Part shown: positions 22,195 to 34,408 of the stretch, piece after piece
Layout: each line of letters begins with the position of its first letter
Position numbering within the stretch: the first letter of the stretch is position 1
NCBI RefSeq assembly: GCF_003073045.1
Contig: NC_037600.1
Coordinates: 11,458,758-11,522,757, forward strand
DNA: 64,000 bases
Direction of reading: 5' to 3'
From: Pomacea canaliculata
Taxonomy: Eukaryota; Mollusca; Gastropoda; Architaenioglossa; Ampullariidae
Notes under the pieces: generated by a model
Seen by the model: the letters and a program-made list of their open reading frames with translations, nothing else
The model's database searches: none
Told to the model about the DNA's origin: nothing
Made by a program: the position numbers and the translations under genes

Positions 22195-22361
22195 AGGCTT
22201 TAGAAGCACGGGCTTGAAGAGACGCGCATTGTCTTCCTTGCATTTTAAGGACATGCGCACAGCTTTGCCATTGGCTGCAGACACCAGGAGGCAAGCATCC
22301 AACCCTCACATATACTGAGGCCATCATCAGCACCTCGTCAATACCTTACAGTGAAAGGAGG
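22195..22361 (+). promoter_or_regulatory. Probable 5' untranslated exon or promoter of the SLCO gene
   Basis: The segment follows CTCATATATTGCAG and ends AAAGGAG before GTGAGAGAAAG, a plausible acceptor and donor. It contains GCCATTGGC (inverted CCAAT). It is the best conserved part of the duplicated upstream region. The coding exon at 22798 is preceded by a good acceptor (TTTATCTCAG at 22791), so at least one untranslated exon must lie upstream. That this is the exon is inference. Confidence 0.4.
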
Positions 22362-22797
22362 TGAGAGAAAGTAAACTTTAAGCTGTGGGTAGCTTTCAGC
22401 TCCTGGTTTTTGTAAATATTGTTTGTACAAATAAGAACTAGAGCCGACAGAGAGAAGACATTGGACTGGAGGCCAACAGCAACTGTTTTTGACATTGAAG
22501 GCTTCAAACTATGTAAGGCACTAACTTTTCTTGTTTACTCTTCGTTATCTTGCCGATATATTTATCAAAAGGTCGTTGTAGCTTCGATGTATCAAATACA
22601 ATATATTGATACACTGAATATATGTAAGTGTACATTGAATACTTGGAACTAGATGCACCAGTTCTTTAAGGAGTCATGTGACCAATCCCCAACAGTGAAG
22701 TTTTTTAAACCAATGGTAGTGGGCAATTCTGATTTTGTTCTAAAATGGCATTTAATAATAAAAGTCCTCAGTATATATATATTTATCTCAGATTAAC

Positions 22798-25678
22798 ATG
22801 GCCTCTTCGGTAAAGAACGAGCTTGAAGTCTTCCAGGCTGATAACTTTGACAATAAGAGAACAGATGGTAACCACGACAACAACCATGAGATAGTGTGTG
22901 GAGTCGGGCCTTGTCGTCCTTCCTTCATGCAGGTGTGGACATGATGGTTAAGAGTATATTTTAATTAATATCTTGGTGTTAAGGCTGTACATGTGTGCAC
23001 TCAATGTTCTCCTGTACCTAAGGAATAGTAACTTTTACCAGTTAGTCTTCTTGCTAAGAAAAGGAACTAAATTCAAGCGCTGTTATTCCCCCCTGTCAGG
23101 ATTCCATTACATTATGACACAGAGCTCGCCGTCTGTGTTTTCAATCTCTTTAATCACTGATTAGGATATTAACTTTAATGTCTGTCTACAAAACTCTAGG
23201 AGTAAGAAAATCTCTGGTCGTTAATTCCACGACTATTTAATCGAATAATCAACTAGTGACTTATCCTGAGCAACGAGAAGAAACGTTTTTCACGTAATTT
23301 TCACGTAGGTGTCAGTAGAGAAGCCGTGCAACAGTGCACCTCTTAATAAAATGCTTCATATGAGAAATTCTATTCGGATTTAGAATCAAAAGTTGACAAA
23401 AAAATAAGCAAAAATATTTTTGTAGCATACTTTTATTTCCGATGTAGTAAAAAGTCCAAAGTATTTTTTTCCGAAACTTTCTAGATTTTGTGTAATATAT
23501 TAAACTTAAAATATAAAAGTGTTAGAGGCAACTTCCCAAGCTATTTAAAGCTGATCACAAATATCAAAATGTATTCATCGATGTTATGTTATTAATGAAA
23601 GGAAGTTAATTATTAAATAATTTGTAGAAGTGACCCTCACACTTGTTATATTTTAAGTTTTATATATATTAAAGAAAATTAACCACACCTCAGGAAAAAT
23701 TATTTTACCCTTTTTCGCTCATTTAAAAAAATGTGTTTTAAAAACTATTTTATCTGATAATTTTTCATACTGCACTTGCACACTTCAAACCTGTGTAACT
23801 CAACTCAGTTTTGGGACTAGAACAATAACTTTGCTATCAAAAGAAAACTGGAAACCTGTTGATAGCAATTATGTAAAACATTTCAAATCTTGTTATTGTG
23901 AGGAATAACCTGACCTATTGAGGAATGTGCTTACTGTGAGTTGGAGATGGAGAAGGCGGGTGAATGTGTTTTGTTTCGTGTTTCTTAGCGTTGTGCCAGG
24001 GTCGGGTGCTTCACCGCCATGTACAGCGTTGTGGCTTTGTTCACATCCACCCTGAACGTCTACATACAAACACAGATCAGCACACTGGAGCGACAGTTCG
24101 GCCTCAGCAGCTCCATCAGCGGCATACTCATGAGCTCCAACGAGCTGGGTTACCTGCTGACCACTCTGCCCCTCTCTCACCTGGCGAGACGTGTGCACAT
24201 CCCGCGCGCCTTCGCCATCTGCACTCTGCTCTTCGGCCTCTCGGGTCTGCTGTGCACGGTCCCCTTCTTCGTGTCCAGGGACAGCTTCTCAGCCAACATG
24301 CGGGCTCAGATGCAGTTGAATACATCCTGGAGCAATGTTTCTGTAAGCTACAGCGTCCCTTTGTGTACACACCACAACTCGCAAGCTGTGTCCACGAAGA
24401 CCAGCATGTCGAATGGAAGAGACACATGTGGAGTGGAGAGTCAGAAGAAAAGAAGGGCCATTTCCGAAGATTGGAAGGTCCTGGCTGTCGCCTTCTTGGC
24501 ATTAGGGATGATTTTGCAAGGCTTTGGCAAGTCTCCTCGTCAGGCATTTGCCACCCTGTACATTGATGACAACGTGCCCAAAACGGAGACCCCGCTTCAT
24601 TTTGGTGAGTGTTCGCAAGATGTTAATGCACATCCGACAAAAACACTCAGTAGGATACATGTTTACAGGACTGCCTGCCCGAAGTTCACCTCCTACACAT
24701 GAGGCTGCCCTTACCTTGTATGGGACTTGCTAGCACTAATCTCCCGGTACATATTCGAACTCGCCCACATCTATACACACCCTCGACAGTTTCCCTTCAG
24801 CCGCTGACTTCATTCCATCTCACCTACTGTGAGCTGTTTTCACTAAGGTAGCATCACATACCTATTCACGGTGCATCTGTCACAGCTTATGTGTACTTTT
24901 CTGTGTTTACATATTTGTTTGTACAACCTGTCGTCTACCTGTGCAGGAATCATAGCATGTCTCGCTGTTTTCGGACCTGTTATAGCCTACGTAGTGGGCG
25001 GAGTGTCCACCACCATCTACATCACACTAGAAGGTGAGACCAAGACATTACTCTTACAGATTGTCATTCAACGGGTTAGTTAATAGACAATGATGAAATT
25101 ACCTTGAACCTACTAAACATTATCCAACAGACATTGATATATATGTTTGTGTGTGTCCAGACACTGTCTTATCTCCCTTTGACCCTCGCTGGGTAGGCGC
25201 TTGGTGGCTGGGGTTTCTTGTCTTCGGCATCGTAAGCATCGTCATCAGTGTGCCATTGGTGTTCTTCCCAAAACGACTTCGACCTCAGCCTCAGCTGGAG
25301 GCTCTGAAGAAGCTGAAGAGTGGTAGCAAGGGCAGACAATGTATACAGGAAATTCAAGGTGAGTCTCACGTGACCTAACCGTGACCACGCGCGTCAAGGG
25401 AGGTCATCTTTCTGTTCGCCTGGGAAACATCCAGTCTTGTCCCTTACTGTTGTTATTATGGACTGGAGGATAACACACACGCACAGACATGTTAGAACAA
25501 GAATACCACATAAATTAATTACAACATAAATTACACACATACAATGTAGGAATCGTATACTGAGACTAGGACATGAACCACCCACGCATGCAGTACACAA
25601 AGACTTGGACAAGAATCACACACAGACCTCAGACAAGGGGACGAACGATGATGACATCGGTAACACACACGCACACAA

Positions 25679-25710
<32 letters not shown>

Positions 25711-28700
25711 TTTGCAAAGAGACGGCAGCTACATGAAGACACGTGATTCTGATGTTAGGTTTGAAACTTGGCTTTTGGTGTGAATCAGGTGCTGGGTAGC
25801 AGGTGATGCTAGTCAATATGTAGCCCGTAATGTATATATATATATAAATCGTCTTACTTCTTTAGTTACAGATAATTGTCGGCGGTTACATAATACAACT
25901 GCAGGCGTAACGTGTCACGCGATGTGTTGCAGAATTCCTGCGAACTGCCGTGCGTCTGGTCATGACACCCGTGTACGTGTTGGTGGTGCTTGGCAACTGT
26001 TGTCTCGTTCTGGGATTATCCGGTTTATTCTCCTTTCTACCCAAGTACATCGAGACGCAGTTCTCTGTACCCGCCTTGACGGCCAATTTTTTTGTCGGTA
26101 ACACGTGACCGCTTCCCCTGCTACATCATCATCATCATCATCATCATCAATCAATCAATCATCAATCATCATCATCACACGAAATGCGTGCATTCATTGT
26201 TTGAGTTTCTTCTTACCTTTTGCCTTTTACCTTTCAACCAAAGTGCTGTCTTGATTCACTTCACAGAGCTAACTTCTTTGTTTCTCCTTTGTTTACCCCC
26301 GCTAGGCCTCGTGAACGCCATACCGTCAGCGCTCGGGGTGATCGTTGGGGGGTTGGTGACGTCACGCTTCAAAATTCCACCAATGAAATGCCTCAAAATC
26401 GCAATGGTCTTGTCTTCATTATGCTGTATCACATCTTTGACCGGATTTCTCCTGGGTTGTGACCAGCCAAGCATTCACATGGGGACATCATCACCAAGGT
26501 AACTGCGTACAGGCAACTGCTCCTTGTAATTGCTGGTTTTTCCTGCTTTGACTCAAGACACAGTTTGAAGGACAGAAGCCATACTTTTTCATTTACATTT
26601 TCTCTTTCTTATTTTAAAAAAAATTTATTTTATTGCTTTTTTTTTTTTGTTTGTTTTTTGGGTTTTAGTTTGTTTGTTTGTTTGTTTGTTTTTTTGTTTA
26701 TTTGCTTCAAAAATATCTAAAGCAAATGCATTGCCGAGTATTTCATGCATTAGTTTATAGAAGCTTTTTTAGTTGTCAACACCTTTGTAAACAAGGTCCT
26801 CAATTCTTTTTCTTAAGTCCATGGCTGCGAGTAAATATTTTAATTTCATCATCCTGAACTGTAGCGCATCGCTTGATGTGCTCTTAAATATTGTAACAAT
26901 TTTTTTCTTGAGTTAGTCAATATGTCACGGTCTTGTCTCGTGCCAGTGTCACCAACACGTCACAGCGGTGTCAGTCCAGCTGTCAGTGCGATGACTCACG
27001 TTACTTCCCTACGTGCGGTGCTGACGGGGTCACGTACTTCTCGCCGTGTCACGCGGGATGCTCCGAGAACACAGGCGTCGTAAGTGTCGTGAAGCTCCTG
27101 ACATCAGCCAGCATCTTCTCTCGACATGTTTCATTGCTTTTAGTTTTTATTTGTATTTGTCTTGTGTTTTATTTCATTCTTATTTCATTATGTTGTTTGT
27201 TTTAGTTTTAACTACTGTAACACTTTCGGGTGCTTATTGTTGTTTTATTCACACACATATCAGTCATTACAATGTAAATAAAAAGCTGGTAACTTTTTGT
27301 ATTATCTTTTGTTTTTGGTGTAAACAAGCACAAGATTTATTTTGACAAAAGTAATGTATACACCAAAGCATGTCGACGAGTATATTATCCTCGCATCATT
27401 GACCTGTTCTCTTTTATTTTTTCCAGACCTTCAGGAACTGTTCTTGCATACTAAAGCCCAGCAACACATCGCAACTTGTCCCGGAGGCTGTGAGTGGACT
27501 GTGTGGCCAGAACTGCAACACCTTGCATCCATACATCGCCTTGAGCTTTTTCTCAAATCTTTTTGCATCGTTGCATATCATCCCGATTTTTATCGTTTTG
27601 ATCAGGTAAACAACGAGCTACAATTTTGTTGTTTATGTTGCTTTCATTGGTGTTGGTAGGTTTTTTTTTTACTCTAAAATAAAGAAATAGCTCCGACAAA
27701 TATATGTGGTAAATATGGCGCTCAGTTTATGTAATGTATAATGGTTGCTGATATTTAATTTTAGTAATTTTTATCTTTTATAGGCATACATGTTGTTGAA
27801 ACAACTGAATGTCATACAACAAAAAATAATTAGAATAGTTCTATATTCTATATCTACGAAGTCTGTATTTAACCTGTCAAGAACTGAAAGCAGCTAGTTA
27901 CTTGTGGTCTGTCATATTTTCTTCCAGAAGTGTCACAGAGGCCGATAAACCACTTTCCGTTGGACTCACCGCATTTTTGTACACCGTGCTGGGTGAGTAC
28001 TACTCACATTTTCTTCCGGTGCTTCTTCTTCTCGCGGGAAGGAATGAGCAGAGGCGGCGTTAGGACCACGCGGGGCCTGGGGCCGACCATCCGCGCGGGG
28101 CCGGTTACATTGACTACGTGTATCAAATATCCCTATTGATATGATGCCGGAAGCACTGATTTATATACAGTTAGATAGCCTGGATGTATTTCGCGAAATA
28201 ACGCACAAATTTAGTGTTTTAATTGTTCGTAACCGTTTGTGACAGTAGCGGTTTTTTCTTAAAGCGAAATAATATGGTGACGATAACTTAGTAAACTGCT
28301 TGTTATTATTGTCGTGTTTAACGTGAAGACATGGGTTCAATAATTTGCTTAATCAGAACTTAGAAGTGTTTTCTGAACGTCATTTTTTGTCACAACTTGT
28401 TTACCACAGCTAGCAATAAGTCTGAAAGATGACCTCGGGTAAGGTGACCTGACGTTTCGGGGGCGAAAGCAGGACGCGTGCCGATGACGGTGACGTCACT
28501 GACAAAGAGCGCTGAAAAAATAAGGGGGGGGGGGCTTTTCATCTGACTTTGCCGAGTAGTGGTGCTTTCAACGGCAGATCTGTCCACGCCACTACATATT
28601 CCATTTAAAATAGAAAACCGGTATTTAACATTTAAATTAAAATATTCCTACCTTATCTCCCGCTCAGCCAACTTTGCGGACGTGAGGTGAGGCGCTGTAA

Positions 28701-31411
28701 CAAATTATGGTACTTCGTCATCTTGCGAGGCTGTTACTCCGAAACCGTACTTCATAGACCGTGAATCTCCTTGTAAAGTTTCGGTCATTGCAAGATAGTG
28801 TCATAAATTTTTTCACAAGGATTTCGTGAATTTTCGCTGTCAAAGTTGCACTTCACTATTAAAAGTCCTTTCAGTGTTTCCCACCTTTAACTGTCTTTTC
28901 ACTGGCGTCTGGCGATGTTCGTATCGTCCCCGACATTAGTTTAGTCACGGATCCGTACTCACAGAAAACGATTACTGGAAGTGAATAAAATGCCGGGCAG
29001 CGGAAAACACGCGGGAGGACGAAATGCCGAGAGGTGATTGGAAACGTGCTGACGTAGACTTGATGAGATGGTGTAGCAAGATAGGACCTCTCCTCAAGAT
29101 CAGAAGTTCCTCGAGGTATGCAGACGCTGTGTTTTGTAGTGTTGCTGAATGGATTAGCAGACATTTTCGTGGTATTTTTTTATCAAAACCAAAAATAAAG
29201 CGTGAGTTGTATGTGTTTAGCTTTTTTCATGTTATTTTTATTTAAATTTGACTTGTAGTTACTCCTTAGCAGACGATCAAACACCAACTCGCGCAGTGAT
29301 ATCAAAGAAAAATAGTCCCACTATACATATTTCTTTGCAAGCTGTAATTATTTGAAACTAAAAGTTTTACGTGTTTCTCTACTGTTAACTTTAATTTTGT
29401 AGTATGCACAGACCATTGGTTCTCGCTGAGAGCTCGGTTCTGTCCTTACAACACCTTGAGGGAACTTCTGATCTTGAGGAGAGGTCCTATCTTGCTACAA
29501 TGGCAGGGTATCTGATGTACCCGGGCCAGCGGTTGTGAAGGGGGGCTGGCCTTGGTCAGTGGATTGTTTTCCCTCTTTTTCTTTTCTCTTAAAAGGGAGG
29601 TCTGAAGAAGGAACACCCAAGCAGGCTGCAGTATACAATTTCCAGACCTAAGGTAGGCGGGGTAGTCGGGGTACGGGCCAGGTGTCAGAGGGCCGCTGGA
29701 CACAATGATTTATCGGCATGAACCGTTAGAAGAACGTTCGTGCATTGAGGTCGCTGGATTAATGTGCCACTTGGGGGACCTCCAAGCAAGTTGGAATCGA
29801 CAATAAAAAGGTGGATATGTTACTGATGTATGGCCACTCTGTGAATTGAAAGGATGGGGCCCGCCGCTGGCACTACAACCTCTAAGCCCGAAGTGAGAGA
29901 TGTCAAAGGAATTTGTTTCCTGTAGTTACTTCATGACACCGTGAAACTTTCTCTTCCCGTCTCTCCATCACCAAGCAAACTACATTAGTCTACAACTCTA
30001 TACCCGGGGTGGCCTGTGGATGCCTTTGGATCGGCATCGTCTGCCAAAATGTAAAATGCACTTGTTTTCATTTTTTTTTAAATTTAGCCTAGCTTACTTT
30101 TCTAAAAATTTATTATATCAAGTATAACAGAGTTAGAAATCGGCATTCTGTAGCATTCCAACACAAAGTTAAAAGATAAAAAAATAATAACAGGCTGACA
30201 TGACAATTAGAGGCTGCCTTCAAAGGAAAGTGAGCGACTACAAACAGCTTCACTTTATTCAATAAAGTCTGCAGGTGAAAGCCATTATGTGCTCATGTGT
30301 TGTCCATTCCATATATCACTAGGTTTGGGGTGTAGTCAGCTGTTGGCGTGGGTTGCCACTGGGAAGTGGGGGAACTCGGACAACCGTAACCAAAGAAGCT
30401 GACACCTACGAGGGACGGCCACCGGCGATGTACCAGCGGCGCGTGCAATAAGATATCTGCCGGCAGGTCATTGTCGTCACGGGTCAAACCCCGGAGCCCG
30501 CACAGCGATGAAAAATAAAGCGGGATCAAGAAAACACCGCCAAAACCAAAGTCGCGGATCCGAATCAGTGTACGGTATTTTTAAAGACATGCGGGACATT
30601 GTGGACTTGCCAGAAAAGGAGACATTGGGCGTACCGCCCGGACATTTTATGAGCAGGCGGGACACGAGGTCAAAAGCGTTGGGTCACCTTACCTCGGGGC
30701 TGAAGCGCGGGGCCCCTTCGAGAGCGGGGCCTGGGGCGGCCGCCCCATTTGCCACCCCCTAACGCCGGCCCTGGGAATGAGTTTAGTCCAAGATTTTCTG
30801 ACCGCTTTTATTGGACTGGTTTTGTGTCTCTCTGGAGGCGCTCTTATTTTCTATGGTATAAGGGTTTTGTCCGGCCACGTGACTGAAGACGAACAAGAAG
30901 CGAGGGCAGCCCCACAGGGTCACCGTCAAAGAGGAGGTCGTGACTGTTAGTGGGGAAAACATTGGGGGAGAGCAAGGTCTGTACTTGCATGTCACGTGAC
31001 AGATTACGCTGTTTAATTTGTTCAGGATTTTTTCCTGGCCCTGTCCTCTTTGGTCGGGTGGTGGACACCACGTGTCTGCTGTGGAGTTCCGGGTGCGCAG
31101 GCAGCGGCTCGTGCATCATGTACGACCATCGCAACTTTAGACATCGTCTCTACGCCACTTTCTTCATCACGATGGTCCTCAACCTCACCTTCTTCGTCAT
31201 CGCCTTTATTGTGGCTTCTCGCATGAAGAAACCTTTCTACGCTCATTGCGAGGACGAAGCTGCGGCGGAGACCATGCGACGTGATGAAGACAAGAGACAG
31301 ACAGAGAACATGGCGCCTGAGAAGGTCGATAGACAGGACGACACTCCGTCTGACTCGGGAAGAATTTTTTTTACTAAGTATGATGATAACAGTGTAGTAG
31401 TTTGTACATGA
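22798..31411 (+). CDS. SLCO: Organic anion transporting polypeptide (SLCO/OATP family), complete, 10 coding exons
   Basis: Twelve-span plasma-membrane carrier for organic anions. Exons: 22798-22932, 23989-24604, 24947-25033, 25161-25358, 25933-26097, 26306-26498, 26947-27079, 27427-27605, 27928-27992, 31026-31411. They sum to 2157 nt (718 codons plus TGA), each with GT-AG ends and matching phase. The start is MASSVKNELEVF after a 3' splice site at 22791. CGVGPCRPSFMQ precedes span 1. An N-glycosylation-rich loop (NTSWSNVS) follows span 3. YIDDNVPKTETPLHFG and the family signature WVGAWWLGFL lie near residues 240 and 290-299. The large extracellular loop is Kazal-like (CQSSCQCDDSRYFPTCGADG, then CSCI and GLCGQNC). 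FFPGPVLFGRVVDTTCLLW leads into the last spans, and the tail is charged and cytosolic. Length and motifs are normal for the family. The subfamily and substrate cannot be told. A hAT element sits in the last intron; the other introns are 0.1-1.1 kb. Confidence 0.92.
26125..26178 (+). repeat. CAT/CAAT microsatellite in SLCO intron 5
   Basis: Runs of ATC and CAAT units begin about 28 bp behind the donor of the exon ending at 26097. Confidence 0.9.
28041..28048 (+). repeat. hAT target-site duplication, left
   Basis: GGAATGAG, identical to 30774-30781. Confidence 0.85.
29073..29110 (+). repeat. 38-bp perfect inverted repeat, left arm
   Basis: GTAGCAAGATAGGACCTCTC continues to AAGTTCC. It pairs 38 of 38 bases with 29461-29498. 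The arms enclose 350 bp, most of it copy 2 of the dispersed repeat. Confidence 0.95.
29141..29404 (+). repeat. Dispersed repeat of about 265 bp, copy 2
   Basis: Matches 17329-17592 from GTTGCTGAATGGATTAGCAG to TTTGTAGTAT with scattered differences and small gaps. It forms most of the loop between the 38-bp inverted arms. Confidence 0.8.
29461..29498 (-). repeat. 38-bp perfect inverted repeat, right arm
   Basis: Exact reverse complement of 29073-29110. No target duplication was seen outside the arms. Confidence 0.95.
30774..30781 (+). repeat. hAT target-site duplication, right
   Basis: GGAATGAG, identical to 28041-28048. It abuts the open frame starting MSLVQDFLTAF. Confidence 0.85.
30775..30950 (+). 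other. Open frame and possible cryptic cassette exon in the last SLCO intron
   Basis: The frame reads MSLVQDFLTAFIGLVLCLSG then GALIFYG, a clear hydrophobic span, with a GTATAAG donor-like site after 30855. From 30775 to 30855 is 81 nt, which would keep the frame between exons 9 and 10. However, no AG acceptor now precedes it because the hAT element ends right there, and homology to other OATPs joins exon 9 directly to exon 10. It could be a disrupted alternative exon or chance. Confidence 0.3.
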
Positions 31412-32300
31412 TTAGTGTACACACAGACACAAATATACATACACACAGAGCCCATACATTTCTCTCTCTAGCATGCTTAGGCACACAGATAAATAAGTGT
31501 ATGTGTATATGTGTGTGTATTAGTGCAGTATGAAGTATTCCTACGCTTATTCACACTTCCAATTGTATTGCCATAACTAGATGCTGATGTCTTTAAGTAA
31601 AGTTCTAAAAATTATAGTTTGCTTTTAAGTTTTAGAAAAATGTTTTTCATTTGTGATGTGGGATTTGTTCATGTCTGGTTTGTTGATGAGTGATTTGTCG
31701 ATTTTGTGGTTGTTTGCGTGTTTCGTCAATTGTCGCTGTACCCTCATCACTAGGGATGTCTAGCAAAGCTGTTGTACTGCACTCAATCTCAATACATTAT
31801 CCTTTATCCCAACACGTGACTTATTTCTTATTTCTAATCTTATTGATGTTTTTAGTAAGATATCAAAGATCCACAGACCGACAGACAGACAGACATTCAT
31901 GACCACTGGTCTTGGGAAGTTTCCAGAAGAGCACATGGAAAGAGTACGGGATGTGGAGGTCTGGATGACAATATCCCAAGGAGATTAAATTAGCCCTGAT
32001 TTTATGAAACATATATCTGTATGTGTGCGTGAGTGAGCGCGCGTCTCTCTGTCTAATGTGTGGTTTTCCACAACTAAAGCACCAAGAAAGGATTTTGTCA
32101 GGGTATTTCTACCCGACACAACAGTATAATCAAAGTAAACAAACAACTTGGCTTTGTCCATTACACTGTGCCACAGGGACACGCACACACTTACAGTCAG
32201 GAATAAAAATCACTTTATTAATATCCTTTGCTAACATTTTTTGATATATAACCCTTAAATAACCTTTTGCAATACCAACACGTGGCATAATAAAGAATTC
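31412..32300 (+). other. SLCO 3' untranslated region and flank
   Basis: No further coding sequence. AATAAA-type signals occur near 32202 and 32287. Which is used cannot be told. Confidence 0.45.
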
Positions 32301-32514
32301 AGAGTCAAGCCTCAGGTCAGTTCACATCAGTCAACTGGTATTACCTCCCCTCTCTTGTATTTCTGTTGTCAGTCCATCAATCTATATGGAAGGCAAAAAC
32401 AATATTAACGGCTCTTACATATGACAGGGACAGATGACAAATGATATATCTTTATTGACAAGGGACCTCACTCTTGCTTCACTCTGATGATTTTTTTTTC
32501 AAATCTGACAGACG

Positions 32515-34366
32515 TTGGTGTGGCATGTCCATGAAGACCATTGTCTCCTCCTCCCGCTTCTCTCCCTTTCAGTTGTCAACGTCACTGACCTTTTAAACTC
32601 GGCTAATCCTAATCCAACTCGACAGCTGCAGGTTGATTTTGTCAGGAATTCACTTTGTAGAAAATTTCACAAAGCGGGCTGCTGATGGTCACGTGGTTAA
32701 AAATTTGCATGAAAGTATATTTGGCGCAATGTCAGTACATGACTGAGAGCTTCATTGTGTTCAATCGCTTTTCTCCTTCATGAGTAGAATGAAGGACTCG
32801 CCATCTTCATTAAAACTAGTCCAGACTGCGTCCCTGGGGTCATATAACATTAAACAGAGTGCCAGCTCAACATCCATGTCCCCATGAACGTGGAGAAAGA
32901 CAGCAGAAATGTTCACAAAGTGTTCACAAGATCAGTCCATTTACGAGAAACAAAATATACTATCAGAGAATAAAACTGTCCACACAGGAACATGAGCAAT
33001 AATCCGCCTTGAGGACGACGACCAAATAAGAAAGGAACATATATGTATAAAAGTCTGCATGAATTAAAATAAGCTAGAAATAATTATTGTAGTCTTTTAT
33101 TTATTCCCACAGAAATGAAGACCATAAGCATGTCTTCCGCTACCCATAAAAACCATTCAGTGTTCCAGAGCAAAGTCCACTACCTAAAACTTCATACCGT
33201 ACTTCAAACATTGTTTATGACTGAACAAATATACGTTTAATAACTAAAACTAATTCCAAACTTTAACAACAATCACTTCTGTATAACATTTCGTAAACTA
33301 ATCTTATGTGTATGTACCATAGATAAAGCACACATTGATTCCCATCCCTATATATGCCGTTACTGCAAACATATACTGAATGAATGAAGTGGATGTCCAC
33401 ATGTGTGTTGGTTTCCTGTCACAGTAAGCATCCATCTTGAAAATCATCTTTCAACAAAGAATGATATATTACCAAGAAAAAAGATCATTCTGGTTGATTT
33501 TTTGGACAACCTGGTGCTAGAACAGCAACACGAACAACCAGATGGCGTGTCAAGAAAGTTTACATGTCCTCAAGGAATATGTCCTCCAGTCACACGTGGC
33601 TACATCCATATTTGAATATTGTTTAAAAAAGCCGAGACTGTGACCTCTTGGTAAAGCTGAGGCAACAGGTTTCTCAAGCAGTCGTGAAGTTCCTTCTAAG
33701 TACGAGAACAGAGAGGCAGCGAGGCATCTGACAGTCTTTGCCTTCAAGCTGCGTTTATTAGAGCTGCTCAAGTAATCATTGTTGTGGAACATCACAAGCG
33801 AAACTGGCCTCTGTGTCAACATTTTGTATGTCAAAGTGACATGTTAGTACCGTTTGTAGAACACATTTGCTTTCATCACACGTGTACACCAGCTACAGAC
33901 GTGCACGTGACCAGATGGCTGTGAGAATCTCTTTGACAAAGTGGGACTAGCAGCCTGCAGCTGTGGACTTTGGGTCGACACCCTGAGGGTCTCGTCTCGT
34001 CCCTCACAGAAATGAAACAAAAGGTTTTGACATCAATGCCTGCACCGGTGTAAACATCGCTTCTACCCCAAGACCTCTGACTATCCTCGTGTAGTAGCAG
34101 CTCAGTGGCAACGAAAGGAACCTAGAGGATATGATGGTGTGGCTGACAGTGACATGATGGTATTGCTCACAGTAACATGTGGATATTGCTGAAAGTATTG
34201 CCATCAGTATTGCTAACATAACATTGCCATAAAAATAAATAGCATTATTCATTGGTGATTCATTACTGCATATCCCTTTACTGCGGGAATATCAAGATCA
34301 TGATGAGGAGGAGGATTATAGAGTCCTTTATCCCACCATCAAAGGCTAGCTCAAAGTGCTTAAAAG

Positions 34367-34408
<42 letters not shown>

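Larger units (their letters stand above)
19961..22400 (+). repeat. Upstream region of the SLCO gene, copy 1 of a 2.2-2.4 kb direct duplication
   Basis: Two blocks match the region beyond the gene in the same order. Block one (about 20006-20360) shares CGGCTAATCC, CGACAGCTGCA, TTTCACAAAGCGG-like and CTGATGGTCATGTGGTT with 32566-32880. Block two (about 22195-22370) shares the GCAGCTTTGCCATTGGCTG-like core and GCAAGCATCC with 34607-34720. Spacing between blocks is similar (2.19 and 2.04 kb). The sequence between blocks is not obviously alike, so the copies are diverged. Confidence 0.6.
28049..30773. mobile_element. hAT-like DNA transposon in the last SLCO intron
   Basis: The 2725-bp insert is bounded by GGAATGAG on both sides (28041-28048 and 30774-30781), the 8-bp target duplication expected of hAT. 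Ends are inverted: left CAGAGGCGGCGTTAGG, right (reverse strand) CAGGGCCGGCGTTAGG. A second inverted pair lies further in (CTCGGGTAAGGTGACC-like at about 28433, its reverse at about 30680-30697). No transposase was recognised, so it is non-autonomous. It contains a copy of the 265-bp dispersed repeat inside a separate inverted repeat. Confidence 0.85.

Noticed and set aside
24128-24547. 139-codon minus-strand frame
   Set aside because: Antisense shadow of the large SLCO exon 2.
29132-29403. 9-bp TTTTGTAGT flanks as a target duplication of the dispersed repeat
   Set aside because: The right-hand word is also present in the 17.3-kb copy, so it belongs to the repeat.
30508-30762. 84-codon plus-strand frame starting MKNKAGSRKHRQNQ
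   Set aside because: A basic start recalls hAT proteins, but it runs outward into the terminal repeat of the hAT and has no domain.
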